Source: Verrucomicrobiota bacterium (GTDB lineage: Bacteria; Verrucomicrobiota; Verrucomicrobiia; Opitutales; Puniceicoccaceae). Taken from it: a DNA stretch of 64,000 bases. Position 1 is the stretch's first letter. Every line of letters begins with the position of its first letter. The notes beneath the pieces were generated by a model, which searched no databases, was not told the DNA's origin, and was given only the letters and a program-made list of their open reading frames with translations. The stretch lies in the NCBI GenBank assembly GCA_038744685.1, contig JBCDMB010000007.1, forward strand, positions 62,001-126,000. Direction: 5' to 3'. Shown here piece by piece: positions 1 to 8,388 of this stretch. The position numbers and the translations under genes were made by a program.

Positions 1-1058
1 CTGAGGTCAAGCCCCTGAAAAACCTTGATGTCGCCATAGGACTTGTAGAGGTCCTTCAACTCAACGACCTTCTGTGAGGCAGGAGGTGGGGCCGGAAAAC
101 GAAAAAAGATCCTTTTCTCATCCCGCTCCACTTCGACCAGCTCCATCTTGTCGAGCTGCTTGATTCGGCTCTGAACCATCCCCGCTTTCTTCTGGTTGCC
201 CCGAAAGCGAGTGATGAGCTCTTTTTGACGGGCAATCTCCTTCTTTTGGTTATCCGCCTTCCTGCGCTGGGTAGCAATAAGATCAGCCTTTGCTTTCTCG
301 TAAAAGGAGTAGTTTCCAGAAAACGAATTCAAGTTACCGAATTTCAGCTCGAAAGTCCGGTTAGTTACCGAATTCAGAAAGGCGCGATCGTGCGAAATCA
401 CCATCAGGGCTCCGTGATATTCTTTCAGGTAGCCCTCCAACCAGGTTTGGGAGACGATGTCCAAATGATTGGTTGGCTCGTCCAAAAGGAGTAAGGAAGG
501 GTTCTGGAGGAGTAACTTCCCCAAAGCGATTCTCATTTGCCATCCGCCAGAGAACTCTCCGGTGTCGCGCTTGAGGTCATTCATCGAGAAGCCCAATCCG
601 ATAAAGACCCGCTCTATCCGGGACTTCATCTTTTCAGGCTCATGGTCTTCAAGCTGCTGCTCCCACTCTCCGATGGCGTCCACAAGGTCGTAGTACTCTT
701 CCTCCTCTGGATCGAGTTGGTACATTTTCTCAGTCGCTTCATCGATCTTTTCTTGGAGGGATAAAACGTCTGCAAATGCCTGCTCTGCCTCCTTGAACAA
801 GGTGCGGCCCTTACACTCTATGCCGTCTTGAGGAAGATAACCAAGCGTCACGAATCCAGGCTTTTCGACCTCTCCAGAATCAGACGTCACTTCTCCAAGG
901 AGTAGTTTTATCAGAGTTGATTTCCCGGAACCGTTTACCCCTATGAGGCCGATCCGATCCCTTGACCCAATAGTCACGTTGACCTCGTTGAAGAGTTTCC
1001 GGTCTCCATACGCCAGCGTAATATCCCGCAAAGTAATCATCCGCCTTTCTAGCGACAT
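1..1058 (-). CDS. ABC-F family ATPase, N-terminal part (cut by window edge)
   Basis: Reading leftward from an ATG at 1058 gives a protein opening MSLERRMITLRDITLAYGD. A second possible start is the ATG at 1040 (MITLRD), where ABC-F proteins usually begin. The first ATPase domain has a Walker A (GVNGSGKST), a signature (FSGGWQMRIALG) and a Walker B with LLLLDEPTNHLD. The NHLD form and the absence of membrane segments mark the ABC-F class of soluble ribosome-associated or antibiotic-resistance ATPases. A charged linker rich in K, R and Q follows, with the start of the second ATPase domain (VVELKDLYKSYGD) at the window edge. The second half is missing only because the window ends. The Uup or EttA subgroup cannot be decided. 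The gene is divergent from the histidine kinase at 1160. Confidence 0.9.
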   Translation of the reverse strand, partial: MSLERRMITLRDITLAYGDRKLFNEVNVTIGSRDRIGLIGVNGSGKSTLIKLLLGEVTSDSGEVEKPGFVTLGYLPQDGIECKGRTLFKEAEQAFADVLSLQEKIDEATEKMYQLDPEEEEYYDLVDAIGEWEQQLEDHEPEKMKSRIERVFIGLGFSMNDLKRDTGEFSGGWQMRIALGKLLLQNPSLLLLDEPTNHLDIVSQTWLEGYLKEYHGALMVISHDRAFLNSVTNRTFELKFGNLNSFSGNYSFYEKAKADLIATQRRKADNQKKEIARQKELITRFRGNQKKAGMVQSRIKQLDKMELVEVERDEKRIFFRFPAPPPASQKVVELKDLYKSYGDIKVFQGLDL

Positions 1059-1123
1059 GGTTTCGAGAAGAGCAAACACGAATACAAACTCCCTCTCCCT
1101 CCCGCCCGAATCCAAAGGGTATA

Positions 1124-1154
1124 TTGACAACACACCGCTAACCAAAGATAGATA
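1124..1154 (+). promoter_or_regulatory. Candidate sigma-70 promoter of the hybrid histidine kinase
   Basis: A perfect TTGACA lies at 1124-1129. About 17 bases later there is an AT-rich GATAGATAA at 1147-1155 that could be a poor -10. A transcript from here would begin close to 1160, which would favour the ATG at 1175 as the kinase start. The -10 match is weak. Confidence 0.35.
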
Positions 1155-1159
1155 AGGCT

Positions 1160-3298
1160 TTGTCTGAAAGGGTGATGGAAAAGAAACAGAGCTCAGCATC
1201 ACAGAGTATTAACGCTCTGGTGAAGACTCTCGAACTCAGCACAAGTGCGATCATTTTCACGGATACTCGTGGACGTATCACGTACGTAAATCAGTCCTTT
1301 CTCGACAAGACCGGTTATTCGAGCGCAGAGGTCCTCGGGCGAAATCCCCGTATCCTTAAATCGGGAAGGCAGTCCAAGGAAGTCTATGAAGAACTTTGGA
1401 GAAGGATCTCCTCTGGCCACACATGGACTGGCGAACTTCAAAACAAAAAAAAGAACGGCACTCTTTTTTGGGAGCACGCGACGATTTTTCCAGTTTTCGA
1501 TGATCATCAAAAGACCCGACAGTTTGTTGCAATTAAAGAGGACATTACTGAACGAAAAAGGACCGAACAGATACTCCGATGTATTGCCGAGGCGAACCAG
1601 ATTCTGGTCCATTCCTCCAGTCTTTCCGTTACCATACCTCAAATCCTTGAGCTCCTAGGTCAAGCAAGCGAAGTTGATCGAACCTATATTTTTACTTATT
1701 CAGAACCCGTTTCTGATCCAGAGAAAGGGGTATTTAGTATCAAATACGAATGGAATTCGGGAGCCTTTCGACCGCTATTGCAAATTCCCGAAATGCAGAA
1801 CTTCTCCGCTTCAGGCGGGGTGTTTGCCGAATGGTCGAGCCTGCTGAAAAAAGGCGAAACCATTGAAGTTGCCGTGGGTAGTTTACCTCTCAAGGAGCAG
1901 TATTTTCTAAGGGCTCAGGACGTTCAGTCCATCCTGATGGTTCCAATTTTCCTCAATGAACTTCTTTACGGGGTGATCGGTTTTGACGATTGCCGATCCG
2001 AACGCAGATGGTCGGTCCGGGAGACTAACCTTCTTCAGTCCATCGCAGGTAGCCTCGGGATTTCACTTCAAAAGAGCCTCTTTGAGAAAAGTCTTAAGGA
2101 TGCCCTTGTGAAAGCCGAAGATTCCGCAATGGAAGCGATTCGGGCAAATACCGCTAAGAGTTCTTTCTTGGCTACCATGAGCCACGAGATCCGAACCCCC
2201 TTGAACGGGATTCTGGGGATGACCCAAATCATGCTCGATGAGGTCGAAAACAATGAACACCGGGAGTTTCTCACCACAATCCACAAGAGTGGACACAGCC
2301 TGAACGACCTACTCAATGATGTTCTTGATTTCTCGAAAATCGAAGCTGGTAAGATGGAGATTTGCCTCAACGACTTTTCAGCGCAAACCGTATCTCAAGA
2401 GGTCATCGATTTATTCAGAGCGAACGCTGAAATGAAAGGCATTGGCCTCTGCTTGGAAGTCGAGAAAGGTTTTCCACGGAGTGTCTACGGAGATTCAGAG
2501 AAGTTCCGCCAAATCATCACCAACCTGATTGCAAACGCCGTTAAGTTTACCTCCAAAGGAGGTGTGACTCTCCGCCTAGAGACTGCTTTCAGCAAGGCGA
2601 GCCACATGCGTTTAATTGTTTCCGATACGGGTATCGGCGTATCCGAAAACGCGAGGGCCTCAGTTTTCCAATCCTTCAAACAAGCGGATTCCTCAAACAC
2701 GAGGCTTTATGGCGGAACTGGCCTCGGACTGGCAATCTGCAGGCGACTCTCCGAGTTGATGGAGGGTAAGATCTGGTTCAAGAGCGAGATGGGTGTAGGG
2801 AGTCAATTTTGTGTCGAGCTACCTTGCCAAAGGAAGAATGCAGAAGTGAAATCCGTACTGGAGCCTGCAAAAACTACAAGACTTTCGAACGAAGCCAAAA
2901 CAATAGGATCGCAAGGGAAGTTTCAGCCAAAGATTCTCATTGTAGAAGATAACGAAATCAGCCAACGGGTTACCAGCTTACAGCTGAAGAGCCTCGGCCT
3001 CGAGGCTACCTGCGCAAGAGACGGCCTCGAGGGGGTGATGACTTATGAGAAAGATGGCCCTTTTGACCTTGTCCTAATGGATTGTCAAATGCCACGAATG
3101 GACGGGTTTCTGGCAACCAGAGAGATTTTAGCACGAGCAAACGGATCCAGACCGTACGTGATTGCGATAACAGCGGCAGCAACTCAGACCGACAGGGACG
3201 AGGCTAAAGCCTCTGGAATGGATGATTACCTTGTAAAACCTGTATCAAAAAGAAAGCTGCAGGACGCGATCGAGAGATTCGAACGATCAAGATCCTAG
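1160..3298 (+). CDS. Hybrid sensor histidine kinase (PAS-GAF-HisKA-HATPase-REC)
   Basis: A 712-residue soluble sensor kinase with no membrane segment. Residues 18-135 form a PAS domain with its C-terminal cap (NQSFLDKTGYSSAEVLG). Residues 150-305 look like a GAF domain. The HisKA phosphoacceptor is H342 in FLATMSHEIRTPLNG. The ATPase domain shows an N box (QIITNLIANAVKFT), DTGIG and GGTGLGLAI. A receiver domain (about 590-705) has phosphoacceptor D641 in LVLMDCQMPRMDG and the conserved K of YLVKPVS. Phosphate probably passes from H342 to D641, or onward to an unseen partner. No output regulator is adjacent. The start at 1160 is TTG. GTG at 1172 and ATG at 1175 are in frame, and the ATG is the more usual choice. 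The signal sensed is unknown. Confidence 0.9.
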   Translation: MSERVMEKKQSSASQSINALVKTLELSTSAIIFTDTRGRITYVNQSFLDKTGYSSAEVLGRNPRILKSGRQSKEVYEELWRRISSGHTWTGELQNKKKNGTLFWEHATIFPVFDDHQKTRQFVAIKEDITERKRTEQILRCIAEANQILVHSSSLSVTIPQILELLGQASEVDRTYIFTYSEPVSDPEKGVFSIKYEWNSGAFRPLLQIPEMQNFSASGGVFAEWSSLLKKGETIEVAVGSLPLKEQYFLRAQDVQSILMVPIFLNELLYGVIGFDDCRSERRWSVRETNLLQSIAGSLGISLQKSLFEKSLKDALVKAEDSAMEAIRANTAKSSFLATMSHEIRTPLNGILGMTQIMLDEVENNEHREFLTTIHKSGHSLNDLLNDVLDFSKIEAGKMEICLNDFSAQTVSQEVIDLFRANAEMKGIGLCLEVEKGFPRSVYGDSEKFRQIITNLIANAVKFTSKGGVTLRLETAFSKASHMRLIVSDTGIGVSENARASVFQSFKQADSSNTRLYGGTGLGLAICRRLSELMEGKIWFKSEMGVGSQFCVELPCQRKNAEVKSVLEPAKTTRLSNEAKTIGSQGKFQPKILIVEDNEISQRVTSLQLKSLGLEATCARDGLEGVMTYEKDGPFDLVLMDCQMPRMDGFLATREILARANGSRPYVIAITAAATQTDRDEAKASGMDDYLVKPVSKRKLQDAIERFERSRS

Positions 3299-3424
3299 AA
3301 GATCACTCGGGAAATCTAAGTGTGGTCTTCCCTGCCTGTCTAACTCGGAGGCCAAATTCGACGAAAAACAGGTGCTCCTGACTTGCTTTCTTAACTTCGC
3401 TCCCCAAGCCTTCAAACGATCGTC

Positions 3425-3500
<76 letters not shown>

Positions 3501-3568
3501 CCACCTCCCGTTCCATTAACGGTTATTAAAATGGGTGGATGACGGACAGGGGGCTTTTGAAATCCAGG

Positions 3569-3679
3569 GGTCTTTCACGGATGAAGGCTGCCCGACGGAA
3601 GTGCCACGACGGAGGAGTGGACGTAGGCCGGGCATACGATATCACAGAGTCCGAACGCTTGAGGTTACGGCTTAGCAAG
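3569..3679. repeat. Dispersed intergenic repeat, copy A
   Basis: About 111 bases between tRNA-Thr and tRNA-Leu recur with roughly 90% identity at 4021-4130. Both copies contain AAGGCTGCCCGACG, a GGAGGAGTGGAC segment, GGCCGGGCATACGATATCA and GGCTTAGCAAG. The segment beginning GAAGGCTG is also recognisably related to part of the 165-bp repeat at 19031-19471. No reading frame is conserved. Bases 3501-3758 hold no gene. Confidence 0.8.
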
Positions 3680-3758
3680 CCATCAAATTGCCCTTGCTAA
3701 TCGACAACGGGCATCCTTACGCTCGTCGCTTGGTTGAATGGCAAAAGCCGTGAAACTC

Positions 3759-3843
3759 GCCCGGGTGGTGGAATTGGCAGACACGCTGGATTTAGGATCC
3801 AGTGCCGCAAGGCGTAAGGGTTCGACTCCCTTCCCGGGCACCA
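3759..3843 (+). tRNA. tRNA-Leu (anticodon TAG)
   Basis: An 85-base class II tRNA. The acceptor stem is GCCCGGG (3759-3765) with CCCGGGC (3833-3839), the anticodon stem-loop is CTGGA-TTTAGGA-TCCAG, the T-loop is TTCGACT and there is a short variable arm. CCA is encoded at 3841-3843. The dispersed hairpin repeat starts immediately at the CCA end, as it does at tRNA-Leu(CAA). Confidence 0.95.
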
Positions 3844-3876
3844 GCCTTCGCTCAAGCGCAGCGCAGGCCGAAGGCT
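3843..3876. repeat. Hairpin repeat abutting tRNA-Leu(TAG)
   Basis: AGCCTTCG (3843-3850) pairs with CGAAGGCT (3869-3876). The first A is the last base of the tRNA CCA. The same outer arms border the repeat after tRNA-Leu(CAA). The 339 bases from 3844 to 4182 contain this hairpin, repeat copy B and another hairpin, and no gene that I can support. Confidence 0.7.
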
Positions 3877-4020
3877 GTCACGCGGAGTCTCGAAGAGCGT
3901 AGGCGGGCCTTAACCCACCGACTTCCCAACGCTCAAGGCTACGACTTGGCAAGCCAGCAAAAGACGGGATCGGCACTTCGGCTGGCTCCGCCCTTACCAT
4001 TGCGGCTTTGTATTCCCGTA

Positions 4021-4130
4021 GGTCTTTCAAGGACCAAGGCTGCCCGACGAAGTACCACGACGGAGGAGTGGACCTAGGCCGGGCATACGATATCAGAGAG
4101 TCCGAACGCTTGAGATTACGGCTTAGCAAG
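4021..4130. repeat. Dispersed intergenic repeat, copy B
   Basis: Second copy of the 110-base element described at 3569-3679, in the same orientation about 450 bases away. Differences are scattered substitutions and single-base gaps, which fits an old duplication rather than a recent insertion. Confidence 0.8.
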
Positions 4131-4138
4131 TAACCGCA

Positions 4139-4170
4139 GCCTTCGCTTGAACGGTGCGTAGAGCGAAGGC
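4139..4170. repeat. Short hairpin of the same GCCTTCG family
   Basis: GCCTTCGCT (4139-4147) pairs perfectly with AGCGAAGGC (4162-4170) around a 14-base loop. It sits 12 bases beyond the stop codon of the leftward HAD gene (4183) and may act as a transcript end for it, although no T-run follows. Confidence 0.55.
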
Positions 4171-4182
4171 GGGCTTCAACTC

Positions 4183-4827
4183 TTACGAATTGATCGACTC
4201 GAGAACAGTCTTCATCTGCCACAATGAGGGAATGTGGTAATCCGCGTTGTTCGTTCGAGGGACCCCCGGTCTTAGTGTTTGTAAGGTCAACATCCCGAGA
4301 TCATTGCCTGCGGCAATTTCGGAGTCGGCATTATCGCCCACTATAAGCACCTCAGACACATTCAGGTGCCCCCTCTCGATGATCTGCTCGAAGTAACCCT
4401 TCTTCCCTAGTCGATCCAATTCGTCGATCCCATCCACAATCATCTCCCGAAAGAAACGGAAAAGGCCCAACGCCTTAATCTTGCTTTCCTGCAGTTTGCG
4501 AAAGCCCGAGGTGACAAGATAGCAATCCATCCCCAGGCCATCCAGCGCCTCAAGATCTCCATAATCCTCCATAGGTATTGCGACCTCTAAAGTCTGAAAC
4601 ACCTGCCAACCCGCCGACCGCATTTCGTCCGTAAAACCATACCGTTCGGCCACCCAATCCAACGGATGCCGCCAAATCTCATCAAAAGCCGTCTCCAGTT
4701 TCTCCTCGGACAGGTTTCCGTGATTGGCGTTTCGGATCGCTGCGAACGCAGGCTCAAAGAGCGCTTCACCCACAGCAGTAGCGGGTGCGAGACAATTGTC
4801 TAAATCGAAGATGGCTGCGCGGATCAT
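4183..4827 (-). CDS. HAD-superfamily hydrolase
   Basis: A 214-residue soluble protein. Motif I is FDLDNCLAP near residue 8, giving the two aspartates of the HAD nucleophile loop. Motif II is LVTSG near residue 105. A lysine in the KIKALG/GKKGYF region fits motif III, and motif IV is VLIVGDNADSEIAAGNDLG. This is the usual order of a phosphatase of the HAD-IA type acting on a small phosphorylated metabolite. The substrate cannot be told from sequence. An aromatic and acidic cap domain lies at about 20-90. The start is the ATG at 4827, 33 bases after the stop of the 337-residue gene upstream, so the two may be co-transcribed. Confidence 0.85.
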   Translation of the reverse strand: MIRAAIFDLDNCLAPATAVGEALFEPAFAAIRNANHGNLSEEKLETAFDEIWRHPLDWVAERYGFTDEMRSAGWQVFQTLEVAIPMEDYGDLEALDGLGMDCYLVTSGFRKLQESKIKALGLFRFFREMIVDGIDELDRLGKKGYFEQIIERGHLNVSEVLIVGDNADSEIAAGNDLGMLTLQTLRPGVPRTNNADYHIPSLWQMKTVLESINS

Positions 4828-4860
4828 AAGAGATAGAAAGGGGCCGAGGGGCTACATCCA

Positions 4861-5874
4861 CTACTCTGCCGGTTTCTGGTTCCGAATCGATGTAATCAGC
4901 CACTGTCCATCTTCGCCCTTTACTAAAGTGAAACTGCTCCAAAGCCATCGATCCGGGCCATCGATCCCCTTAATCGTGTAGCGGGCATCGGCGAGAGCTA
5001 CGTCAGGACGAAGGAAACGGACCGATTCCACGGTGAGAATGCGGTCCCCGGGATTGGTTGACGTGCTTCGTTTCATTCCTGCGGTAGCCCCTTCTACTCC
5101 CCTCCTCCACTCGCCACGGGAGGTCAGTTGATCGACCTCTGGATGTAAAACCGCCTCAACCGCCTCCAGATCCCTCGCCTGACGACCGTCGACGTAAGCC
5201 TGAAGGACCTGTCTGATTTCTTCGGGGCTGGAATCCGAAATCTCGGGAAGCTCCTCAGGCACAACCGTAACGGAGCTTCCCAAGATGCGAGAACCCGGCG
5301 GCAACGCCTCAAGGTAATTTTGGGTGGTTTCGTCCGTCCCGTATTTCGCAAAATCGGCTCTCTCGAACCACTGGACACGCCCGTCCATAAACGCAACAAG
5401 GCCACCCTCCCCGTCAAACAGAGAGTCTTCGGACCACGTCCCATCTTCCTGAAGGCCACTGACCCAAAGAATCGGAATTTTGCTCGAATGAACGTCCTTA
5501 CTAGACGGAACAGCAAAATCGAAAATCACCTTCTTTTCAAATACCTCCGGATCCATGACGTAGTTCCCGTCCAGAACGAGAGGTTGTTCCCGAAACTCTT
5601 CCGCATCGTCCCCAAAGAAGTAAAGACTGCTCTCATTCAACCACGCCTCCTTGGCAAATGTGACCGCTAGTTCGTGTCGGCTACTACTGGTCGGGAGGCG
5701 AACTCTTGGCGCGTCGATCACGTAGGTATTGTATGCAATCGCGAGACTCTTCATGTCGGCCTTTACAACTGCTCTCGGGACTAGCCTTCCTGTTGATCCA
5801 ACTTTTGGAACAAACAACATGTAGAACAAGCCTACGACAAGAAGAAGGACAAGGACGCGCGCTAACACCTTCAT
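4861..5874 (-). CDS. Membrane-anchored pilin-like / SnoaL-like fusion protein
   Basis: A 337-residue protein with one N-terminal membrane segment (about residues 4-24), followed directly by an amphipathic stretch (DMKSLAIAYNTYV) resembling the start of pseudopilin or H-X9-DG type proteins. Around residues 150-165, VAFMDGRVQWF resembles the conserved DG segment near the end of that family. Residues 215-335 are a different fold: EIRQVLQAYVDGRQARDLE, HPEV and a C-terminal WLITSIRNQ fit the SnoaL/NTF2-like pocket domain. The role is unknown; it may be an envelope protein binding a small ligand. It ends with a TAG 33 bases before the HAD gene. The start is the ATG at 5874. Confidence 0.75.
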   Translation of the reverse strand: MKVLARVLVLLLVVGLFYMLFVPKVGSTGRLVPRAVVKADMKSLAIAYNTYVIDAPRVRLPTSSSRHELAVTFAKEAWLNESSLYFFGDDAEEFREQPLVLDGNYVMDPEVFEKKVIFDFAVPSSKDVHSSKIPILWVSGLQEDGTWSEDSLFDGEGGLVAFMDGRVQWFERADFAKYGTDETTQNYLEALPPGSRILGSSVTVVPEELPEISDSSPEEIRQVLQAYVDGRQARDLEAVEAVLHPEVDQLTSRGEWRRGVEGATAGMKRSTSTNPGDRILTVESVRFLRPDVALADARYTIKGIDGPDRWLWSSFTLVKGEDGQWLITSIRNQKPAE

Positions 5875-5974
5875 AATCGGCTAAGTTTAAACGCTAGGCG
5901 CGCGTTTCTGCCATCCTAAATACCACGAGCATTTTCGGCAGGGTCCAATTTAATCCATGGGGCAAGTGCATCGA

Positions 5975-6100
5975 CTCTTCGGGAGGGACCACCTTCCTCC
6001 TTCGCTCTTCGAGCTTCGGCGGACACGCCGCGTGGTCCGCGCGTCGGAGTGGTCCTTCGCCCAAAATTACCGGACGGGACAAGCCCGTCCCTCCCCTCAC
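5975..6100. repeat. Cluster of GC-rich hairpins
   Basis: Intergenic block with several inverted segments: GGACCAC near 5981 against GTGGTCC near 6032 and 6050, GGCGGAC/GTCCGC-type arms, and GACGGGACAAGCCCGTC near 6073-6089. The CTTCGGCGGACA motif resembles the reverse complement of part of the 165-bp repeat at 19031. These look like REP-type elements. They lie directly upstream of the P450 remnant. Confidence 0.55.
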
Positions 6101-6125
6101 AAAGGCTCGTCAACCACGCGTTCAA

Positions 6126-6356
6126 AAGGAAACCTCTCTCGGCATTCGAACTTATCATGCCGCCTTCGGATTCGGCCACCACAACTGCCTCGGTGCCCAT
6201 CACGCCCGCGGCATCATGCGCTGCTTCCTCCTTCAAATCTCCCAAACGGTCTCAACAATCACCGTCGTGGAAGAGGAGCCTTGCATGGAGGTGGAAAAGG
6301 ACTACAGCCGCCAAATTGGCTTCAACAAGCTGGTGGTACGGTGCACGCCCGCCTGA
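6126..6356 (+). pseudogene. Cytochrome P450 C-terminal remnant
   Basis: In the frame ending at the TGA of 6354-6356, residues encoded from about 6153 read YHAAFGFGHHNCLGAHHARG. This is the P450 heme-binding signature FGxGxHxCxGxxxAR with its cysteine. About 45 more residues follow with the acidic stretch VVEEEPCMEVEKDY and an ending IGFNKLVVRC, as expected for the last beta sheet of a P450. No I-helix or ExxR motif can be found upstream; instead there are hairpin repeats. I therefore call it the decayed 3' end of a lost P450 gene. Bases 5875-6416 otherwise hold no intact gene. Confidence 0.75.
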
Positions 6357-6416
6357 CGTAACATTGGCCCCAAAGGTATCGTAGCATCGGTCGCGAAGAC
6401 CGATGACTGACCTCGC

Positions 6417-6980
6417 CTACTCCCGCCTAGACCGCCTGCGCCGAAGCAAGACGCCCGACGCTGCAAAGAGGCCGAAGAACAGTCCCGCTGTAGCCGCCTC
6501 CGGAACCTGAACCACAGAAATTGGGTTTGCACTTCCCCCATTCCCGTTGAAGAAAACCGGCATAGTGTTTCCGATTGCGGACTCTAGCAGGTCTTGATTC
6601 GTGGCACTGAGAGCACCATACGACTGGAAAAACCCTAAACCGGTAGCGGTAGTCGGTAAACCTGTTCCTCGGATGCTGAAGAAGAAATAGGGCGTACCAG
6701 AGTTGACACGGAGGTTGATTTCAACGGATTCCGACTCTCCCTCAAAGAGCGAGAATGCCAAATCATTTTCGTAGATGATGACTTGGGGAAGTGGGTCTGG
6801 ATCATTGGAAAGAGCAAACTCCCAAGAAACCGTTCTGGGCGCAAACCCCGCGTCAACAAAATCCGACCCCACCAGAGCGAACTCATTCGTAAACGGATTG
6901 ATTTGGAGCTGGAGCACAGCGTTAGCGGTATGCCCAAAAAGCAAACCTGCCAGCGCCCCAATGAAAACAATCCGTCTCAC
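6417..6980 (-). CDS. PEP-CTERM-type exported protein
   Basis: A 187-residue protein with a signal peptide (MRRIVFIGALAGLLFGHTANA), a beta-rich middle part without recognised domains, and a C-terminal sorting signal. The signal has VPEAATAG, a hydrophobic helix and the basic tail LLRRRRSRRE. The motif reads VPEA rather than the classical PEP, a common variant. Such proteins are normally cut and anchored by an exosortase, and no exosortase gene lies in the window. The start is GTG at 6980. The gene is followed upstream, 34 bases away, by a second PEP-CTERM gene in the same direction, so the pair may share a transcript. Confidence 0.8.
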   Translation of the reverse strand: MRRIVFIGALAGLLFGHTANAVLQLQINPFTNEFALVGSDFVDAGFAPRTVSWEFALSNDPDPLPQVIIYENDLAFSLFEGESESVEINLRVNSGTPYFFFSIRGTGLPTTATGLGFFQSYGALSATNQDLLESAIGNTMPVFFNGNGGSANPISVVQVPEAATAGLFFGLFAASGVLLRRRRSRRE

Positions 6981-7014
6981 AGGTCGTGGATCAAGTGGCC
7001 TCGGGACACGGGAG

Positions 7015-7833
7015 TCAATGCTGATTTACCGTGCCTTGTTCGGTCTGTTTGATTCGGCGACGCAGAGTTACAAAAACCGAAATCGATAAACCAAAAAGAA
7101 GCGCCGACTGGGGTTCAGGAATGGCAAATGCATAGACAGTTGAACCATCTGACGATGAGATTGATATCAATGAGTCTCCTGGGTCGAGACCAGTTACATC
7201 TAGGTTCCCAAAGACTGAAGTGCCGAAGAGTGTATCTCCGTCTACAAGAATCCATGAATCTACAGCCCCAAAGTCCACGTCCAGAAAAGAATATTTGGAG
7301 GCCACACCCGTAGTCGTAATTTGGTAGATGTCACCATCGTTTGAATACGCGACCACGAATCCGGCACTCGACGTTGAAATGTCTGTTAAAGAGTCGCCTG
7401 GGTCGAGGCCCGTTACGTCGACGCTACCGCTAATTGGAGTACCAGAGAGTGTGTCACCATCTTCGAGTATCCAAGCTGCGAAGGCGCCGAAGTCGACATC
7501 CAGAAAAGCAGGCTTGGAAGCCACGCCGGCTGTCGTGATTTGGTAGAGGTCGCCATCGTTTGAAAAAGCGAGTATATTTGTCAAAGACGATGTTGAAATT
7601 GTCACGAGCGAGTCTCCAGGATCGAGGCCCGTTACATCGACACTACCGCTAATTGGAGTACCAGAGAGTGTGTCGCCGTCCTCGAGTATCCAAGTTGCGA
7701 AGGCGCCGATGTCGACATCCAGGAAAGGCGATTTGGTCGCAACCCCGGAAGCATCAATCTCATACAAGTTCATGACAGCCGGTAAGCTCTGGGCTGTCGC
7801 TAGTAGCAACAGATATGGAATGGCATTTCTCAT
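7015..7833 (-). CDS. PEP-CTERM protein with three 73-residue repeats
   Basis: A 272-residue exported protein: signal peptide at residues 1-19, three tandem repeats, then a PEP-CTERM tail (AIPEPQSALLFG, hydrophobic helix, LRRRIKQ). Each repeat carries FLDVD.GAF..WILEDGDTL, a G..ISGSVDVTGLDPGDSL segment and SNDGDLYQITT-like strands, suggestive of stacked beta sheets or an incomplete propeller. At DNA level the motif recurs at 7172, 7391 and 7610, exactly 219 bases apart, and two copies are nearly identical. That regular spacing suggests recent duplication and possible length variation between strains. The start is the ATG at 7833. Function unknown; probably surface or matrix material. Confidence 0.85.
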   Translation of the reverse strand: MRNAIPYLLLLATAQSLPAVMNLYEIDASGVATKSPFLDVDIGAFATWILEDGDTLSGTPISGSVDVTGLDPGDSLVTISTSSLTNILAFSNDGDLYQITTAGVASKPAFLDVDFGAFAAWILEDGDTLSGTPISGSVDVTGLDPGDSLTDISTSSAGFVVAYSNDGDIYQITTTGVASKYSFLDVDFGAVDSWILVDGDTLFGTSVFGNLDVTGLDPGDSLISISSSDGSTVYAFAIPEPQSALLFGLSISVFVTLRRRIKQTEQGTVNQH

Positions 7834-8089
7834 GGTAGTTTCCTCGAACAGATCGTTGTTTGGATTCTGGATTTATGGGACAGCTACTCTCCAGTGTAAA
7901 CAAGGAAAAGGAACGAACGCTTCCACAATCGCTCCGAGTCGGCCGGACTGCGCTTGGTTACTAGATTCGGTTGAACAAGTCTTTGTAGCAAAACGGAGAG
8001 ACCAACTTAAATTCGTCCTCCGTTCAAGGGATTGGATGGTTTCCGATCTTGCGAAGGGGTGAAAAGATATTGATAGTTCGGGTTCGTGG

Positions 8090-8165
8090 GGGCTCTTAGC
8101 TCAGCGGTTAGAGCAGAGGACTCATAATCCTTTGGTCCGGGGTTCGAATCCCCGAGGGCCCACCA
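8090..8165 (+). tRNA. tRNA with CAT anticodon, probably Ile2 (lysidine type)
   Basis: The acceptor GGGCTCT (8090-8096) pairs with AGGGCCC (8155-8161) with one U-G pair. The anticodon arm is GAGGA-CTCATAA-TCCTT, the T-arm is CGGGG-TTCGAAT-CCCCG and CCA is encoded at 8163-8165. The D-arm AGCTCAGCGGTTAGAGCAG and anticodon region resemble tRNA-Ile(CAU) of the ileX type more than elongator Met, but the sequence alone does not settle this. It is not an initiator: the acceptor stem begins with a proper G-C pair. Confidence 0.9.
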
Positions 8166-8174
8166 ATTTTACGA

Positions 8175-8357
8175 ATGGCTGAAGTCTATATTCTTAAGGG
8201 AACCTCGAATAGGTATTACATAGGGTCAACCGAAAACCTCGCGCAGCGCTTTGCTCGACACAACGCCGGGATGGTTCACAGCACGAAGCGTCTCGGACTT
8301 CCAATGACACTAATCGCTTCAAAGGAATTCCAATCAAAGTCCGAGGCGTTTCCTTGA
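8175..8357 (+). pseudogene. Truncated GIY-YIG nuclease-domain ORF
   Basis: Sixty codons beginning 9 bases after the tRNA CCA. VYILKGTSNRYYIGSTENL contains the two core strands of the GIY-YIG fold (YIL and YIG), followed by the conserved R of AQRFARHN and the EFQSKSEA segment. Single-domain members of this URI-type family are usually about 80-95 residues, with a basic C-terminal helix after SKSEA. Here a TGA follows SEAFP, so that helix is missing. It is most likely a decayed copy, although a short functional protein cannot be excluded. Starts at ATG 8175. Confidence 0.7.
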
Positions 8358-8388
8358 CGAACGGTATCCGCCGAATAAAAATGGACGA

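Noticed and set aside
8081-8092. Promoter of the CAT tRNA (TTGCGA near 8048 with GATAGT near 8071)
   Set aside because: Only four of six bases match in each box; too weak to list as a feature.
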